Shown here one piece after another: positions 22,937 to 32,248 of a stretch of 50,956 bases of DNA; position 1 is the first letter of the stretch, and every line of letters starts with the position of its first letter. A model generated the notes under the pieces. That model was not told where the DNA came from, ran no database searches, and saw only the letters and a list, made by a program, of their open reading frames with translations. Location of the stretch: positions 1-50,956 of the IMG/VR virus record IMGVR_UViG_3300045973_001484; one strand, given 5' to 3'. The translations under genes were made by a program, and so were the position numbers. This stretch comes from a virus.

Positions 22937-25221
22937 GCTGGTGGAATCGCTTCATAAGCAAGCCCCGCCCCGACGTCAACCCCGGGTCCGTCTCGATACC
23001 CGAAGATACGATGAACGGCGTTATCAGCAAGCTCTCAGGCTTCTACAACTTCGCCGCCTCGCCTTTCGACCTGGAAGCGCTGCGCGTCCTGGAACTGCTC
23101 GGCATGCTCAACCCGGATATCTCTCAGGCGCTGTCCATCTGGGTCAACCTGGGCAACACCGGACATGAGGTAGAGGTAGAGGGGCGCAATCCCCAGGCGG
23201 TGCTTGACCGGATAAACAGGCTGGCCGCCACGGTCTACCAGATCGGCGGTGGTATTGATGGTCTGATCAACGGCTTTTTGCGCCAAATCCCGCTGATGGG
23301 TGCGCTCTCCGCCGAATGGGTAGTTGCTGACAACATTAATGACGGCCTGATTGAATGCGTGACTGTGCCGGTCAAGCGCATCAGATGGCAGCGGGTGAAC
23401 GGCGTCTTCACACCCTTCCAGTATTCGGGCTTTATTGTCCAGGGCGGCAACGGCTACATCCAGCTCAACCCGATCACCTATAGCTATATGCCGTTGATGA
23501 CAAATGACGGCAGCCCGTATGCGATCCCCCCGTTCCTCGCTGCCCTGAAAAATATCGAAGTCCAGCTGGATGCAACCGACAACCTCAGTTCAATCATCCG
23601 GAAAATGGGATTGCTCGGTTTTATCGACGTCAAGCTGGAGATCCCTGACCAGAAGCCAGGAGAAAATGACGATGCCTACCGGAATCGTCTGACCCAGCGG
23701 TTGAAAGCATATGCGGCTGCGTACAAAGGCAGTATCTCCAAGGGGGTCAGTGTCCATTACAACGATCAGGAGATCAAACACAACGCGACGAACGCCGGTG
23801 CCGCTGCAGGAGCAAAATCAGTCTGGGAGATGAACGAAGAGCAGATTTTCTCTGCCATCGACATTCCACCCAGCATGTGCGGCCGCTCGTACAGCACAAC
23901 CGAGACATATGCCGAGGTGGATTTTGAACGGTTGGGCACCAAGCTGGTCAATGGTCGCCGCATGATCAAACGCTTCCTTGAGAAAGGCTACACCCTGGAT
24001 CTGTTGTTACGCGGTATCGACGCCCAGATCAGCATTTCATTCAACGAACACAACGCCTTCAAACAGAAGGAAAAGGAAGAAGCGGAAGGCCAGCGGATCA
24101 AGAACATATTGAGCAAGCGGGATGCCGGGATGATCTCCGATGACGAAGCCGCTCAGGAACTGGGTTACGAGAAAGCCACCGGCCGCCGGCCGGGTGATAC
24201 ACCGCCTGATGGTTTCTTTGGGTCTGCCTCAGCAACTGCAGTGCGCTTCTCATTCAATAGCCGCACCGGCCGTTACGAGCATGTACCCGAGGTGATCCGG
24301 CTGGAGCAGCCGGCCGATGACCGCGCCGATCAGAATTACATAGCGGTGCTGCAGGCGGTGCTGGAAGGGCCGGAACAAGCGGCTATCAAGGCGGCTCTGG
24401 CTGCTGCTGAAGCGTTTGAGGCCGGCAGGTCTTTAAAGCGTATTGCTGCCGAGAGATTTGCGAGAGACGTCTACACCGCCTTTGCCGACTCTCTCCGCTC
24501 CGGGATTGCCAAAACCTCGATCATGAAGGTGTGCAAGCAGTTCACTGGAGCAGAGTGGCAGCGCCGGCGCTACGAGGATAAAAACCATCTGTTGTCTGTA
24601 CAGCGCAGATTTGAGGGCGAGGATAAAGTCATAAACATCGGCCTCGTTGATCAGAATGCCATTCGCTACATAACCAACGTGGAGACCTTCTACTTCGGGC
24701 GCGGCAACTATCTGGCCAATAACGAGGCTACCGGCAAACAGTTCATCTCCTGGCTGCAGGATGAGTACATCACCAAGGGTCTCAGTATCCGTGATGACGC
24801 TACATGGAGCGAGTTCAAAACCACATTTGCCGACCTGGTCAAAGAGACCAGCTTCCAGAAGATCGAACAGATCGTCTCCACTACGATGGGCCGCATCCAG
24901 AACATGGGACAGCTCCTGAGCCATTATGAAGCGGGGGTTAAACGTTACACCATCGTAGGTCCCTCAAGCTATCCGGCCTGCAAGCATTGCCTCAACATGT
25001 TGGGCAGGAAGTTCGAGGTCAAGGCCGCCGTGTCCAGGCTGGCTAAAAATCTGGAAAAAGGTTTTGAGGACCCCAGCGACTTCCCGCCGTTTCTGACGAC
25101 AAAGTACACGGCTGATCAATTGGACAAGAAAGCAATCAGCGACTCCGACCTCCAGGAGGCCGGATTTGACCTTGCACCATTTCACCCGAAATGCCGCCAT
25201 CGGACAGCGGCGGTGGGCTAA
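22933..25221 (+). CDS. Portal (Gp29/DUF935) fused to minor head protein (Gp30/GpF)
   Basis: The ATG at 22933 overlaps the terminase stop, giving 762 residues. Residues 1 to about 440 are the DUF935 portal with the IRWQRVNGVFTPFQ and PPSMCGRSYSTTE segments. Residues about 480-762 are the phage Mu F-like head morphogenesis domain, including TTMGRIQNMGQ and a C-terminal Cys/His cluster (CKHCLNM, FHPKCRHR). In Mu these are separate genes. The fusion joins the DNA entry ring to the protein that links it to the capsid. No stop or frameshift sign at the joint. Confidence 0.82.
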   Translation: MSWWNRFISKPRPDVNPGSVSIPEDTMNGVISKLSGFYNFAASPFDLEALRVLELLGMLNPDISQALSIWVNLGNTGHEVEVEGRNPQAVLDRINRLAATVYQIGGGIDGLINGFLRQIPLMGALSAEWVVADNINDGLIECVTVPVKRIRWQRVNGVFTPFQYSGFIVQGGNGYIQLNPITYSYMPLMTNDGSPYAIPPFLAALKNIEVQLDATDNLSSIIRKMGLLGFIDVKLEIPDQKPGENDDAYRNRLTQRLKAYAAAYKGSISKGVSVHYNDQEIKHNATNAGAAAGAKSVWEMNEEQIFSAIDIPPSMCGRSYSTTETYAEVDFERLGTKLVNGRRMIKRFLEKGYTLDLLLRGIDAQISISFNEHNAFKQKEKEEAEGQRIKNILSKRDAGMISDDEAAQELGYEKATGRRPGDTPPDGFFGSASATAVRFSFNSRTGRYEHVPEVIRLEQPADDRADQNYIAVLQAVLEGPEQAAIKAALAAAEAFEAGRSLKRIAAERFARDVYTAFADSLRSGIAKTSIMKVCKQFTGAEWQRRRYEDKNHLLSVQRRFEGEDKVINIGLVDQNAIRYITNVETFYFGRGNYLANNEATGKQFISWLQDEYITKGLSIRDDATWSEFKTTFADLVKETSFQKIEQIVSTTMGRIQNMGQLLSHYEAGVKRYTIVGPSSYPACKHCLNMLGRKFEVKAAVSRLAKNLEKGFEDPSDFPPFLTTKYTADQLDKKAISDSDLQEAGFDLAPFHPKCRHRTAAVG

Positions 25222-25229
25222 GACCATGC

Positions 25230-25249
25230 ACCGGGTCGTTATACCCGGT
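25230..25249 (+). terminator. Hairpin after the portal fusion gene
   Basis: ACCGGGT pairs perfectly with ACCCGGT around 6 nt; no T tract. Probably an RNA processing or stability element in the late transcript. Confidence 0.4.
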
Positions 25250-25307
25250 TCATAAACTAAATTTGAGCGTTTCATGACGTATTACACAGCAGGACAGGAG
25301 GCTGATT

Positions 25308-26429
25308 GTGGGAGCAAAAGAGCGAAAACAGTTTGCAGTAATCAAAGAAGGGTTTGCCCGGGCTACTTTCGGCGGTGTCTTTTCCGGTTGCCCAACCGAA
25401 GCGGTAGGCGGGTCGATTAGTTTTGCCGCGCTGGATGACAATGGCGGACTGAATAAAGATGAATTCTTTGCCACCATGGCCCGCATCCTGTCCAAGGCGA
25501 TTACCCCCTACCGTAAATTCGACTTTACCAAGGGCGATGTACTGAAAAAATCGGTCGGTATATTCGAGGGTCTGACCCTCTATGCCAACCACAATCCCAA
25601 CGTCAATGACTGGAAGGGTTTGGTCCAAAATTGTGTGTGGGATGACAAAAACAATCCGGCCGGGATCAACGCCATGATTGTCGTTGATAAGACCATCGAT
25701 CCCAAGTTGGCGCGCGGACTGGAGATCAAGGCCTTGCGCTCGCTTTCGGTTACCATCTGGTTCAACTACGAGAAGAGTCACCCTGATCTGCCCGGTTTCT
25801 ATGACCGCCTGGGAGAAACCGTCGACGGTGAGGTTGTACGATTCATTGTCACCGAGATAACCAATGCCGGAGAAGTTTCCGTCGTCTGGGAAGGTGAAGA
25901 CCCTTTTGCAAAAACATTCGGCTTCGACTCCGCTCAGCCCCCGGGAGACGGTCCCCTGAGCGGAACCGAAGGGCAACACCTAAACCAAGGAGGAAAAGAC
26001 ATGAAACTTACTGCAGCAACAGTGGCGCTGCTCGGCCTGGCCGCCGGCGCTGAACCAACCGAAGCCGAGTTGGAAACTGCCATCACCGGCAAAATTTCCA
26101 GTCTCGAAACACAGATCGCCTCACTCAAGCCAGACGCCGCAATTGGCGTACAGACCCTCAAGGAAACCCGCGAGCGCGCAGTTACTCTCTACAAGGTTGC
26201 CAAGGGAGAGAAGGTTGTCGAGACTTTTATCAGCGGAGTTATTGAAAAGGCGGACCTGACCACGGCACGGGCTTTCTGTTCCGAGTATCAGACTGCGGTT
26301 GATGAGAGTATCCCCCTGGCGTGCCCCAAGTGCGGCGAGAAACTCACCCGCCGATCATCGCAGGCTGAAGGCGACGGTCATACAACTGCTGGCGCCGGCA
26401 AGCGCGCTGACGATTACAAGGTCGCATGA
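25308..26429 (+). CDS. Prohead protease with in-frame scaffold (Mu GpI type)
   Basis: 373 residues from a GTG with CAGGAGG upstream. The N-terminal half resembles phage prohead proteases (LTLYANHNPNVNDW, ARGLEIKALRSLSV, with a candidate catalytic Ser in the latter). A linker follows, then a helical scaffold ending in CPKCGEKL. The protease processes scaffold and capsid during maturation. An internal start makes the scaffold alone (see 26001-26429), as with genes I and Z of Mu. Confidence 0.78.
   Translation: MGAKERKQFAVIKEGFARATFGGVFSGCPTEAVGGSISFAALDDNGGLNKDEFFATMARILSKAITPYRKFDFTKGDVLKKSVGIFEGLTLYANHNPNVNDWKGLVQNCVWDDKNNPAGINAMIVVDKTIDPKLARGLEIKALRSLSVTIWFNYEKSHPDLPGFYDRLGETVDGEVVRFIVTEITNAGEVSVVWEGEDPFAKTFGFDSAQPPGDGPLSGTEGQHLNQGGKDMKLTAATVALLGLAAGAEPTEAELETAITGKISSLETQIASLKPDAAIGVQTLKETRERAVTLYKVAKGEKVVETFISGVIEKADLTTARAFCSEYQTAVDESIPLACPKCGEKLTRRSSQAEGDGHTTAGAGKRADDYKVA
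26001..26429 (+). CDS. Nested scaffold protein (Mu GpZ type), 142 aa
   Basis: A strong internal site, AAGGAGG 7 nt before an ATG in the frame of the protease gene, predicts a separate scaffold protein made of the C-terminal domain (KLTAATVALLGLAAGAEPTE at the start, coiled coil, then CxxC). Higher synthesis of the scaffold than of the full-length protease is needed for prohead assembly. Confidence 0.65.
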   Translation: MKLTAATVALLGLAAGAEPTEAELETAITGKISSLETQIASLKPDAAIGVQTLKETRERAVTLYKVAKGEKVVETFISGVIEKADLTTARAFCSEYQTAVDESIPLACPKCGEKLTRRSSQAEGDGHTTAGAGKRADDYKVA

Positions 26430-26490
26430 TCTGACTCAGCGTCCAGATCTCCACGTTCACATCACATAATACAGACCCAAGGAGGTCATT

Positions 26491-26877
26491 ATGGCCAGTT
26501 GGAAAGATTTGATGGATATCAACTATTCGGGGATTAACAAAGAAGTCGTAACCGTATTACTCGCGGCTGCCATTGTGGTTGCTGATATCGGCAAGCCGGT
26601 CAAGGTTTCAGCCGACAATACGGTTGACCTGGCTGCCGTAGAAAATCCATTTCCCGGAGTACTCGACCAGGTTGACCCCTCCGGCGGCCTGGGCGCGCTC
26701 CAGTACTGCGGCCCGGTTACGGTGCCATATACCGGAGCACCCGCCCTGAATCGTCAGGAACTGGTTGCTAATGGCGCAGGCGGTGTCAAACCACCTGCAG
26801 TTGCCGGTACAGGACGTATGTATTTTGTCCTCAATATCGACGAAACGGCCGGTACCATAACGTTTCTGCTGACCTGA
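26491..26877 (+). CDS. Capsid decoration/stabilisation-like protein, 128 aa
   Basis: Beta-rich, between scaffold and major capsid, with CAAGGAGG upstream. Size and place suit a head decoration protein, but no signature is certain. Confidence 0.5.
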   Translation: MASWKDLMDINYSGINKEVVTVLLAAAIVVADIGKPVKVSADNTVDLAAVENPFPGVLDQVDPSGGLGALQYCGPVTVPYTGAPALNRQELVANGAGGVKPPAVAGTGRMYFVLNIDETAGTITFLLT

Positions 26878-26919
26878 CACCTGCTGGTCCACACCTGCAC
26901 ATTATAAGGAGAGTTGCAC

Positions 26920-27921
26920 ATGAAATTGATCAAGCTTGAAAAAGGAATGTATCAGGATGCCCGGCTTAAAAAGCTGACCCTGACCGAACTGTTGGCCGAA
27001 TTGGCTCCATCTGAAGTTAAGGGACTCGACGCCTACGAGTTCCAGCTGATGCAGCGTGATATCAACCTCAAGCATGACACGGTCGAGCGTTTCTACCGCA
27101 CTCAGGAAGATATTATCCTCTTTCCCGAGTTCATCAACCGTAACGTGCGCATCGGTATCGCCGGACTCTCGGCACGTGATCTGACGCTGGAAGATATCAT
27201 CGCCACAACCACAACCATCGACGCCGGTGTATACGACACGGTCAATGCCCAGTTCGATGCCAAGAAGCTGGACTTCGGCAGAATCGCTGAAGGTGCCCCT
27301 TTCCCAACCGTCAAGATCACAACTACCAAGAACAGCATCCGGTTGGCTAAAATCGGCATTGCCATGGATGTTACCTACGAAGTGTTGCGGCGTATGAAAC
27401 TGCCGCTGCTGGCCATTCATATGCAGCTGGTCGGCCAGCGCCTGGCCAAACGCATGGTGGCTTTCGCCATGTACAACATCATCAACGGCGATGGCAACAT
27501 CAACGCCGCACCGGCCGGGGCCGCCGCTGCCCTCTCGTATGACAACCTGCTGGACTTCTATGAGGATATGACCAACTGGACTCCGACCGTGTTTGCCGCG
27601 AAGAGTACCATCCGCAAGTCAATTCTGAAGCTTGCCGAGTTCAAGGATTCGCTGTTGTTCGATATGGCAAAAACCGGAAAATCGCCAACTCCGTTCGGCG
27701 TGCCGCTCAAGCGCTTCAACTGGTCTGAAACGGCACTGGGTGACAACCAGGTCATAGCGATCGACAAAACCGCTTCCCTGGAACTGGTCAAGGAGTCCGG
27801 CGCCGAACTGATCGAGACCGACAAGGTCATCGACGGGCAGATCGAGAAGTCGGTTATCTCCCAGGTGGTCGGGTTCAGCCGTATCTTCACCGACGCATCA
27901 GCAGTATTCACCAAACAGTAG
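26920..27921 (+). CDS. Major capsid protein, Mu GpT position
   Basis: 333 residues with the E-loop/P-domain pattern of HK97-fold capsids (spine helix near FINRNVRIGIAG; KIGIAMDVTYEVLRRM). The start at 26920 has AAGGAG at 8 nt; an ATG two codons upstream is less well placed. Placement after scaffold and decoration genes agrees. Forms the icosahedral shell. Confidence 0.8.
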   Translation: MKLIKLEKGMYQDARLKKLTLTELLAELAPSEVKGLDAYEFQLMQRDINLKHDTVERFYRTQEDIILFPEFINRNVRIGIAGLSARDLTLEDIIATTTTIDAGVYDTVNAQFDAKKLDFGRIAEGAPFPTVKITTTKNSIRLAKIGIAMDVTYEVLRRMKLPLLAIHMQLVGQRLAKRMVAFAMYNIINGDGNINAAPAGAAAALSYDNLLDFYEDMTNWTPTVFAAKSTIRKSILKLAEFKDSLLFDMAKTGKSPTPFGVPLKRFNWSETALGDNQVIAIDKTASLELVKESGAELIETDKVIDGQIEKSVISQVVGFSRIFTDASAVFTKQ

Positions 27922-27923
27922 CC

Positions 27924-28301
27924 ATGGCTACCATTCTGGAAATGCTGCAGAACCGGTTGCCTGATGAGGCGGCATTATTTGCCGCCTCACTGGCAGTCAC
28001 CATTGAAGAGGCCCAGGCTTTTGCCGGGTACGAAGGCACCGCCGAAACGGAACTTTCGACTACCCGGAAATCACTGATAGCCGACGTGGCGGCTAAGGCG
28101 CTATTGCTCCCGGCCCGCAGTCACTACAAAAAGGAGATGGCAAAAGTTGAGGGCGATGGCGCCGGTAAAGCAGAGTTTGTGGATAAACTCAAATTCCTCA
28201 ATGAAATGGAAACCGCCCTGGACAAGTCAATCAACCTGAGGCGTCAAGGGATAGCGCCCGTCGATACCGGTGTGGCCATGGTGCTCGTTAGCGATGAGTG
28301 A
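27924..28301 (+). CDS. Head-tail connector-like protein, 125 aa
   Basis: Helical, between capsid and tail-completion genes where Mu encodes Gp35/Gp36. Probably part of the neck. No signature motif. Confidence 0.5.
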   Translation: MATILEMLQNRLPDEAALFAASLAVTIEEAQAFAGYEGTAETELSTTRKSLIADVAAKALLLPARSHYKKEMAKVEGDGAGKAEFVDKLKFLNEMETALDKSINLRRQGIAPVDTGVAMVLVSDE

Positions 28302-28698
28302 TCTCCTCAGCCAAGAAAGTGTTGATCAGTTCCGCGCTGCCATGCGCAACGTGACTGATACGTTCCACAAAACTCCGGTCATCCTTCGGAGGAAAACCGG
28401 TGAGGAGATTGATCTGCTGGCCGGGTGGAAGCCTGACGATACCGGCAGCTATGGCAACGTCAATGGCGAAGCATATGTCCAGGAAGCACAGCGCGAAACC
28501 GTGGAGCGGTTTCTGGTCAGCTTCAACCGCGATTACCTTGCGGAAAAGCAGCTGATTGATTCAGCCACGGATACGCTGCTGATCAGCGAGGATGACAAGC
28601 TGATTGAAAAGGGGAAACGGTATGTCCTGGTGAAGATTACCGACAAGGGTGTGTTTCGGGGTGTGCCGATCCTGGTGCTGTTGACGGTTCAAAGATGA
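28294..28698 (+). CDS. Head-completion-like protein, 134 aa
   Basis: The ATG at 28294 overlaps the previous gene by 8 bp. Beta-rich with a compact barrel-like C-terminus (KRYVLVKITDKGVFRGVPILV), similar in pattern to stopper proteins of the neck. Confidence 0.5.
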   Translation: MSDLLSQESVDQFRAAMRNVTDTFHKTPVILRRKTGEEIDLLAGWKPDDTGSYGNVNGEAYVQEAQRETVERFLVSFNRDYLAEKQLIDSATDTLLISEDDKLIEKGKRYVLVKITDKGVFRGVPILVLLTVQR

Positions 28699-29174
28699 GC
28701 TCCGTCGAATTGACCGGGGACTGGAAACGGTTGAAGCAGGTGCTTAACGAAGCCAGCCCGAAGCTGAAAAGCGAAAGCCGGCGCACCATCGGGAGACAGC
28801 TGAAAAAGATCGAGGCGACGGTTTTAAACCATATCGATAAGCAGGATCTGGAGTGGACGCCGCTCAATGAATCGTATGCGGCGCATAAGGAAAAAAAGAA
28901 ATTATCACCGGATATCCTGCGAGCTACAAACCAGATGTACTCCAACATCACGACTGTCCAGGAAGGCAACTACTCCGGTGCGGTCGGGGTAAAGCGCGGG
29001 GTAAAGAGCAAGGATGGGGCAGATATCACCGATATCGCCCTGATCCACGAACAGCCGGAAGATGACGGCAAGAAGATCCCGGCCCGGAAGTTATGGAAGC
29101 CGACCTTTGATGCGATGAAAGAGGGTATCGCGAAAGAGCTGAAGGGAATCGCGATCGAGGTGTTCAAAAAATGA
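28695..29174 (+). CDS. Virion morphogenesis protein, Mu GpG type
   Basis: 159 residues with the tail-completion pattern of the family: QDLEWTPLNESYAAHK, LRATNQMYSNI, and a closing IPARKLW. Joins tail to head during assembly. Overlaps its neighbours by 4 bp. Confidence 0.7.
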   Translation: MSSVELTGDWKRLKQVLNEASPKLKSESRRTIGRQLKKIEATVLNHIDKQDLEWTPLNESYAAHKEKKKLSPDILRATNQMYSNITTVQEGNYSGAVGVKRGVKSKDGADITDIALIHEQPEDDGKKIPARKLWKPTFDAMKEGIAKELKGIAIEVFKK

Positions 29175-29758
29175 TGCAGCCCTGCCGACAATTTTTGACT
29201 GACCGCCTCAAGGATCTGCTGCTGCCGAACGGGACCAAGCCATTCAAGGTGGAAGCTGTCGGCCCGCCAGCCGTCGCCGCGACGATCTTTTTTCAGGAAC
29301 TCCCCCGGGATTTCCTGAAGGATAACGATTACGCCGTCTGCTGCCTGCCGCTGGTAGACCGGAACCGCAAGAACGGGCGGTTGATCGGATATAACCGCAA
29401 CACGGTTGCCAAAACCGAAACGCTGATCCGCCGCCGCTTCAACCGCGAGATCATATTCCGCTGCCTGTTGTTCGCTCCCGCTGCCGATCTGTACGGCACC
29501 GCCGGATTTACCGGCCTAATGGAGCAGTTTAACCAGGCGGTGGCCGAATATCACCATGTCCTGGACTCTGATAACAGTGTGATCCTGATCGAGCCCCAGG
29601 ACAGCGCACAACCCTGGGACAGCGAACAGGAGCAAGGGCGCAAACTCGACCGTCCACCCCTGGGGATTGTCCGGATACAGTTCAGCGGCGGTATCCAAAC
29701 CAGCAGAACCACGGCGCTGATCCCCAGCGTTACATTTACAGACCCGCAGATTCAATAA
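29171..29758 (+). CDS. Tail terminator-like protein (Mu Gp37 position), 195 aa
   Basis: An alpha/beta protein of the size and place of the tail terminator/Gp37 family; LRPVD-like hallmarks are not evident. Assigned mainly by synteny between GpG and the sheath. Confidence 0.5.
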   Translation: MMQPCRQFLTDRLKDLLLPNGTKPFKVEAVGPPAVAATIFFQELPRDFLKDNDYAVCCLPLVDRNRKNGRLIGYNRNTVAKTETLIRRRFNREIIFRCLLFAPAADLYGTAGFTGLMEQFNQAVAEYHHVLDSDNSVILIEPQDSAQPWDSEQEQGRKLDRPPLGIVRIQFSGGIQTSRTTALIPSVTFTDPQIQ

Positions 29759-29770
29759 AGGAGGTTCGCA

Positions 29771-30007
29771 ATGTCAAAGGAAGAGTTGAACGCACCAACC
29801 AGCATGGTTGCCCCCCGGTCACAAGCACAACAGGAGCCGTTGCGCCCGGTTGAACAGCATGCGGCAGAGTGCAACATGCCCGCCCCGAATCTGGCAGGTA
29901 TGTGCCGCGCCAATAATTGGGCACCCGGCAAACAGGTCACCGCCGGCGAGTTTGATGAGGCCATGGAGGCCTATGCTGTACGCCCCATGGGGAGCGGCAG
30001 AGGATAA
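29771..30007 (+). CDS. Small tail-region protein (Mu Gp38 position), 78 aa
   Basis: Disordered N-terminal half (Gln/Pro-rich), then NNWAPGKQVTAGEFDEAM, which resembles the compact C-terminal motif of small proteins that precede Mu-like sheath genes. AAAGGAGG precedes the ATG. Confidence 0.5.
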   Translation: MSKEELNAPTSMVAPRSQAQQEPLRPVEQHAAECNMPAPNLAGMCRANNWAPGKQVTAGEFDEAMEAYAVRPMGSGRG

Positions 30008-30053
30008 ATCAAAGGTGGGCGGGTCATGACCGTACCCCTACGGAGGAACAATT

Positions 30054-31736
30054 ATGCGTGACGTTTTTGAGTTTTTGGTAGACGGCACTTCCGGTATCGC
30101 GCCGGGCGGAGTCGAAGGGGCCTGCATCGTAACCGGTGTCTGCTCGGTGGGCGTGGTTGGCCGTGGTTATCTGCTCGGCAAATCCTCCAATCTGGAAGCA
30201 CTGCTCGGCGTCGGGCCGCTGGTTGATCGTCTGCGCGATGTTTTCGCCACCGGCGGTCAGGCTCCCCTGGTGATCGCTGTTCCGGTCACCGGAGTGGCTG
30301 GCGGCTATATCACTCCGGTCGAGCATGCCGGTACCGGCCCCGTGGCAGCCGCCAGCGGAGTGGCGACCGGTAATGCCGATGCGGTTATCTCTATTGTCGT
30401 GGGTGGCGCGCTGGGTGTGGCTACCTACAAACTGTCCGTTGATGGTGGCACTACCTGGGGCGTAACCGGCGCAACCCCGGCAAACGGTCAGATTGCCGTT
30501 GCCGCCACCGGAGCCACAATCACCCTGGCAGCCGGTGTCCACGTTGCCGCCGATACCTATAGCGCCCTGGTGCGCGCACCAATCGGCCCGGTTACCAAAA
30601 TCGGCACCGGCCCGAATATCACCGTGGCTGGCACGATCATGGCCGCTGCCGATGTTCAGCTGCAGATAATGTCAACCGGTGCCCGCAACGTGGGCACGTA
30701 TCAAATATCTCTTGACGGCGGTGATTCCTGGGGCGGCGTGCGCACAATTCCGGTTGATGGCTTGATCGCGGTCGGCACGTCCGGAGCTACCATCACATTT
30801 CCGGCACAAAATGCGGTTGCCGGGGACACCTATACATTCCAGACCCTCGCCCCGGTACCGACGGTGTCGGCGGTTCTTGATGCCCTGGAGATCCCGCTCG
30901 GACTGTATGACGTGGAGTTTGTCTATGTTGTGGGACCGTCCGATTCCAGCGACTGGACCGCCATGGGCGTGCAGGCGGATACGTTATGGAATCTCCATCG
31001 CCCGACATTTTTTATCGCTGAGACTCGCCTGCCGTTTGCCAATGAAACAATTGACGAATGGACAGCCGCCCTTGTCCTGGAGCGCCAGGGCTTCGCGCAC
31101 CGCTTCGTAGCTGTGGTTGCCGCATACGGTGAGATATCGGATGTGACCGGTAAACGCATTACCCGCAATGCCGCCGGTCTGGCTGCGGGGCGGCTGCTGG
31201 CAATTCCGGTCATGCGCGCCCTGGGGCGTGTCCGCGACGGCAATATTGCCCCGCTGTCTCTGCCGAGTCTCTATACCGAGGCGCATCAGGCCACGCTGGA
31301 AACCGCCGGTTATATCACCGCCCGCCGCTATGCCGGGCTCTCCGGATGCTATTGGGGCGATGAAAAAACCATGGCCGATGTCACCAGCGATTACCAGTAT
31401 CTGACCGTGCTGCGGGTAGTTTTCAAGGCCGTGCGCAAAGCGAGGATTGCCGCCCTTAAATCGATGTATGACGAAGCGGGAGACCCGACATTGGGCGAAG
31501 GTGCCGCCGGGTTGTCGTATCTGAAGGTCAATATCGAAAACGCCGTCGATACGATGGTAAATGCCGTGCCGTCCGAATTGGCCGCCCGACAGATCACCAT
31601 CCCGTCAGGGCAAGATATCGTCAACAACGGCGTGGCGGTGGAAATGAAGCTGATCGGCATTCCGATTATCCGCACCATCAAGCTGTTCGCCAGTTATGTC
31701 TACGCCGGCGGCGCGTTTGATCCGAGGCTGAAGTAA
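30054..31736 (+). CDS. Contractile tail sheath protein (Mu GpL type) with inserted repeats
   Basis: 560 residues, longer than Mu L. The C-terminal 290 residues are the conserved sheath core, with RLLAIPVMRALGRV and the closing RTIKLFASYVYAGGAF. Between about residues 93 and 270 lie two related beta-rich units of about 85 residues, each with a YxxSxDGGxxWG motif and a TGATIT or SGATIT strand. They probably form surface domains on the tail. AGGAAC precedes the ATG. Confidence 0.82.
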   Translation: MRDVFEFLVDGTSGIAPGGVEGACIVTGVCSVGVVGRGYLLGKSSNLEALLGVGPLVDRLRDVFATGGQAPLVIAVPVTGVAGGYITPVEHAGTGPVAAASGVATGNADAVISIVVGGALGVATYKLSVDGGTTWGVTGATPANGQIAVAATGATITLAAGVHVAADTYSALVRAPIGPVTKIGTGPNITVAGTIMAAADVQLQIMSTGARNVGTYQISLDGGDSWGGVRTIPVDGLIAVGTSGATITFPAQNAVAGDTYTFQTLAPVPTVSAVLDALEIPLGLYDVEFVYVVGPSDSSDWTAMGVQADTLWNLHRPTFFIAETRLPFANETIDEWTAALVLERQGFAHRFVAVVAAYGEISDVTGKRITRNAAGLAAGRLLAIPVMRALGRVRDGNIAPLSLPSLYTEAHQATLETAGYITARRYAGLSGCYWGDEKTMADVTSDYQYLTVLRVVFKAVRKARIAALKSMYDEAGDPTLGEGAAGLSYLKVNIENAVDTMVNAVPSELAARQITIPSGQDIVNNGVAVEMKLIGIPIIRTIKLFASYVYAGGAFDPRLK

Positions 31737-31747
31737 ATCCCCCTAAA

Positions 31748-31774
31748 TCCCCCTTTCTTGAAGGGGGACTTTTT
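31748..31774. repeat. REP-like palindrome acting as terminator
   Basis: TCCCCCTT pairs with AAGGGGGA around 5 nt and is followed by C and T5, between sheath and tube genes. A preceding partial CCCCCTAAAT copy gives the look of the extragenic palindromes common in Geobacter-type genomes. A partial terminator here would reduce readthrough into the tube gene, or it may be neutral. Confidence 0.6.
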
Positions 31775-31792
31775 AAGATTCGGAGGTTAATC

Positions 31793-32248
31793 ATGATCAA
31801 CGGAAGTTTATACGACTGGGAATCAGTCAACATAATGCTGCCAAACGGCATCACCGTCGGTATCACTAATATTGATTACGACGATGAACGGCCGATTGAG
31901 GAGCGTTACGGCAAGGGTTCCCAGCCTCGCGGCTATGGCCGCAAAAACTACAAGGCATCCGCCAAAATGGAGATCGACATCGATGCGGCTGAATTGCTGG
32001 CGGTTTCGCTGGCAACATCGGGCGGCGGCGGGATTTACAACGCCATGCCGTTCCCTATCACGGTCTGCTACGCCCCAGAAGGCCAGCCGATGATTATCGA
32101 TGTGCTGCCGCTCTGCAAGATTGTCAAGACCAGCAGCGGGGCCAAGCAGGGTGATGATAACGTGGGCGTGCGCAAATATGATTTGAAGGTATTGGCGCCG
32201 ATCCAGTGGGGCGCAATACCGGCCCTGGTACCGACTAATCTACTGTAA
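31793..32248 (+). CDS. Tail tube protein (Mu GpM type)
   Basis: 151 residues, beta-rich, with YDDERPIEERYGKGSQPRGY near residue 30 as in tube proteins of Mu-like phages, and a closing VLAPIQWGAIP. Directly after the sheath, as expected. CGGAGG precedes the ATG. Forms the inner tube through which DNA passes. Confidence 0.75.
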   Translation: MINGSLYDWESVNIMLPNGITVGITNIDYDDERPIEERYGKGSQPRGYGRKNYKASAKMEIDIDAAELLAVSLATSGGGGIYNAMPFPITVCYAPEGQPMIIDVLPLCKIVKTSSGAKQGDDNVGVRKYDLKVLAPIQWGAIPALVPTNLL

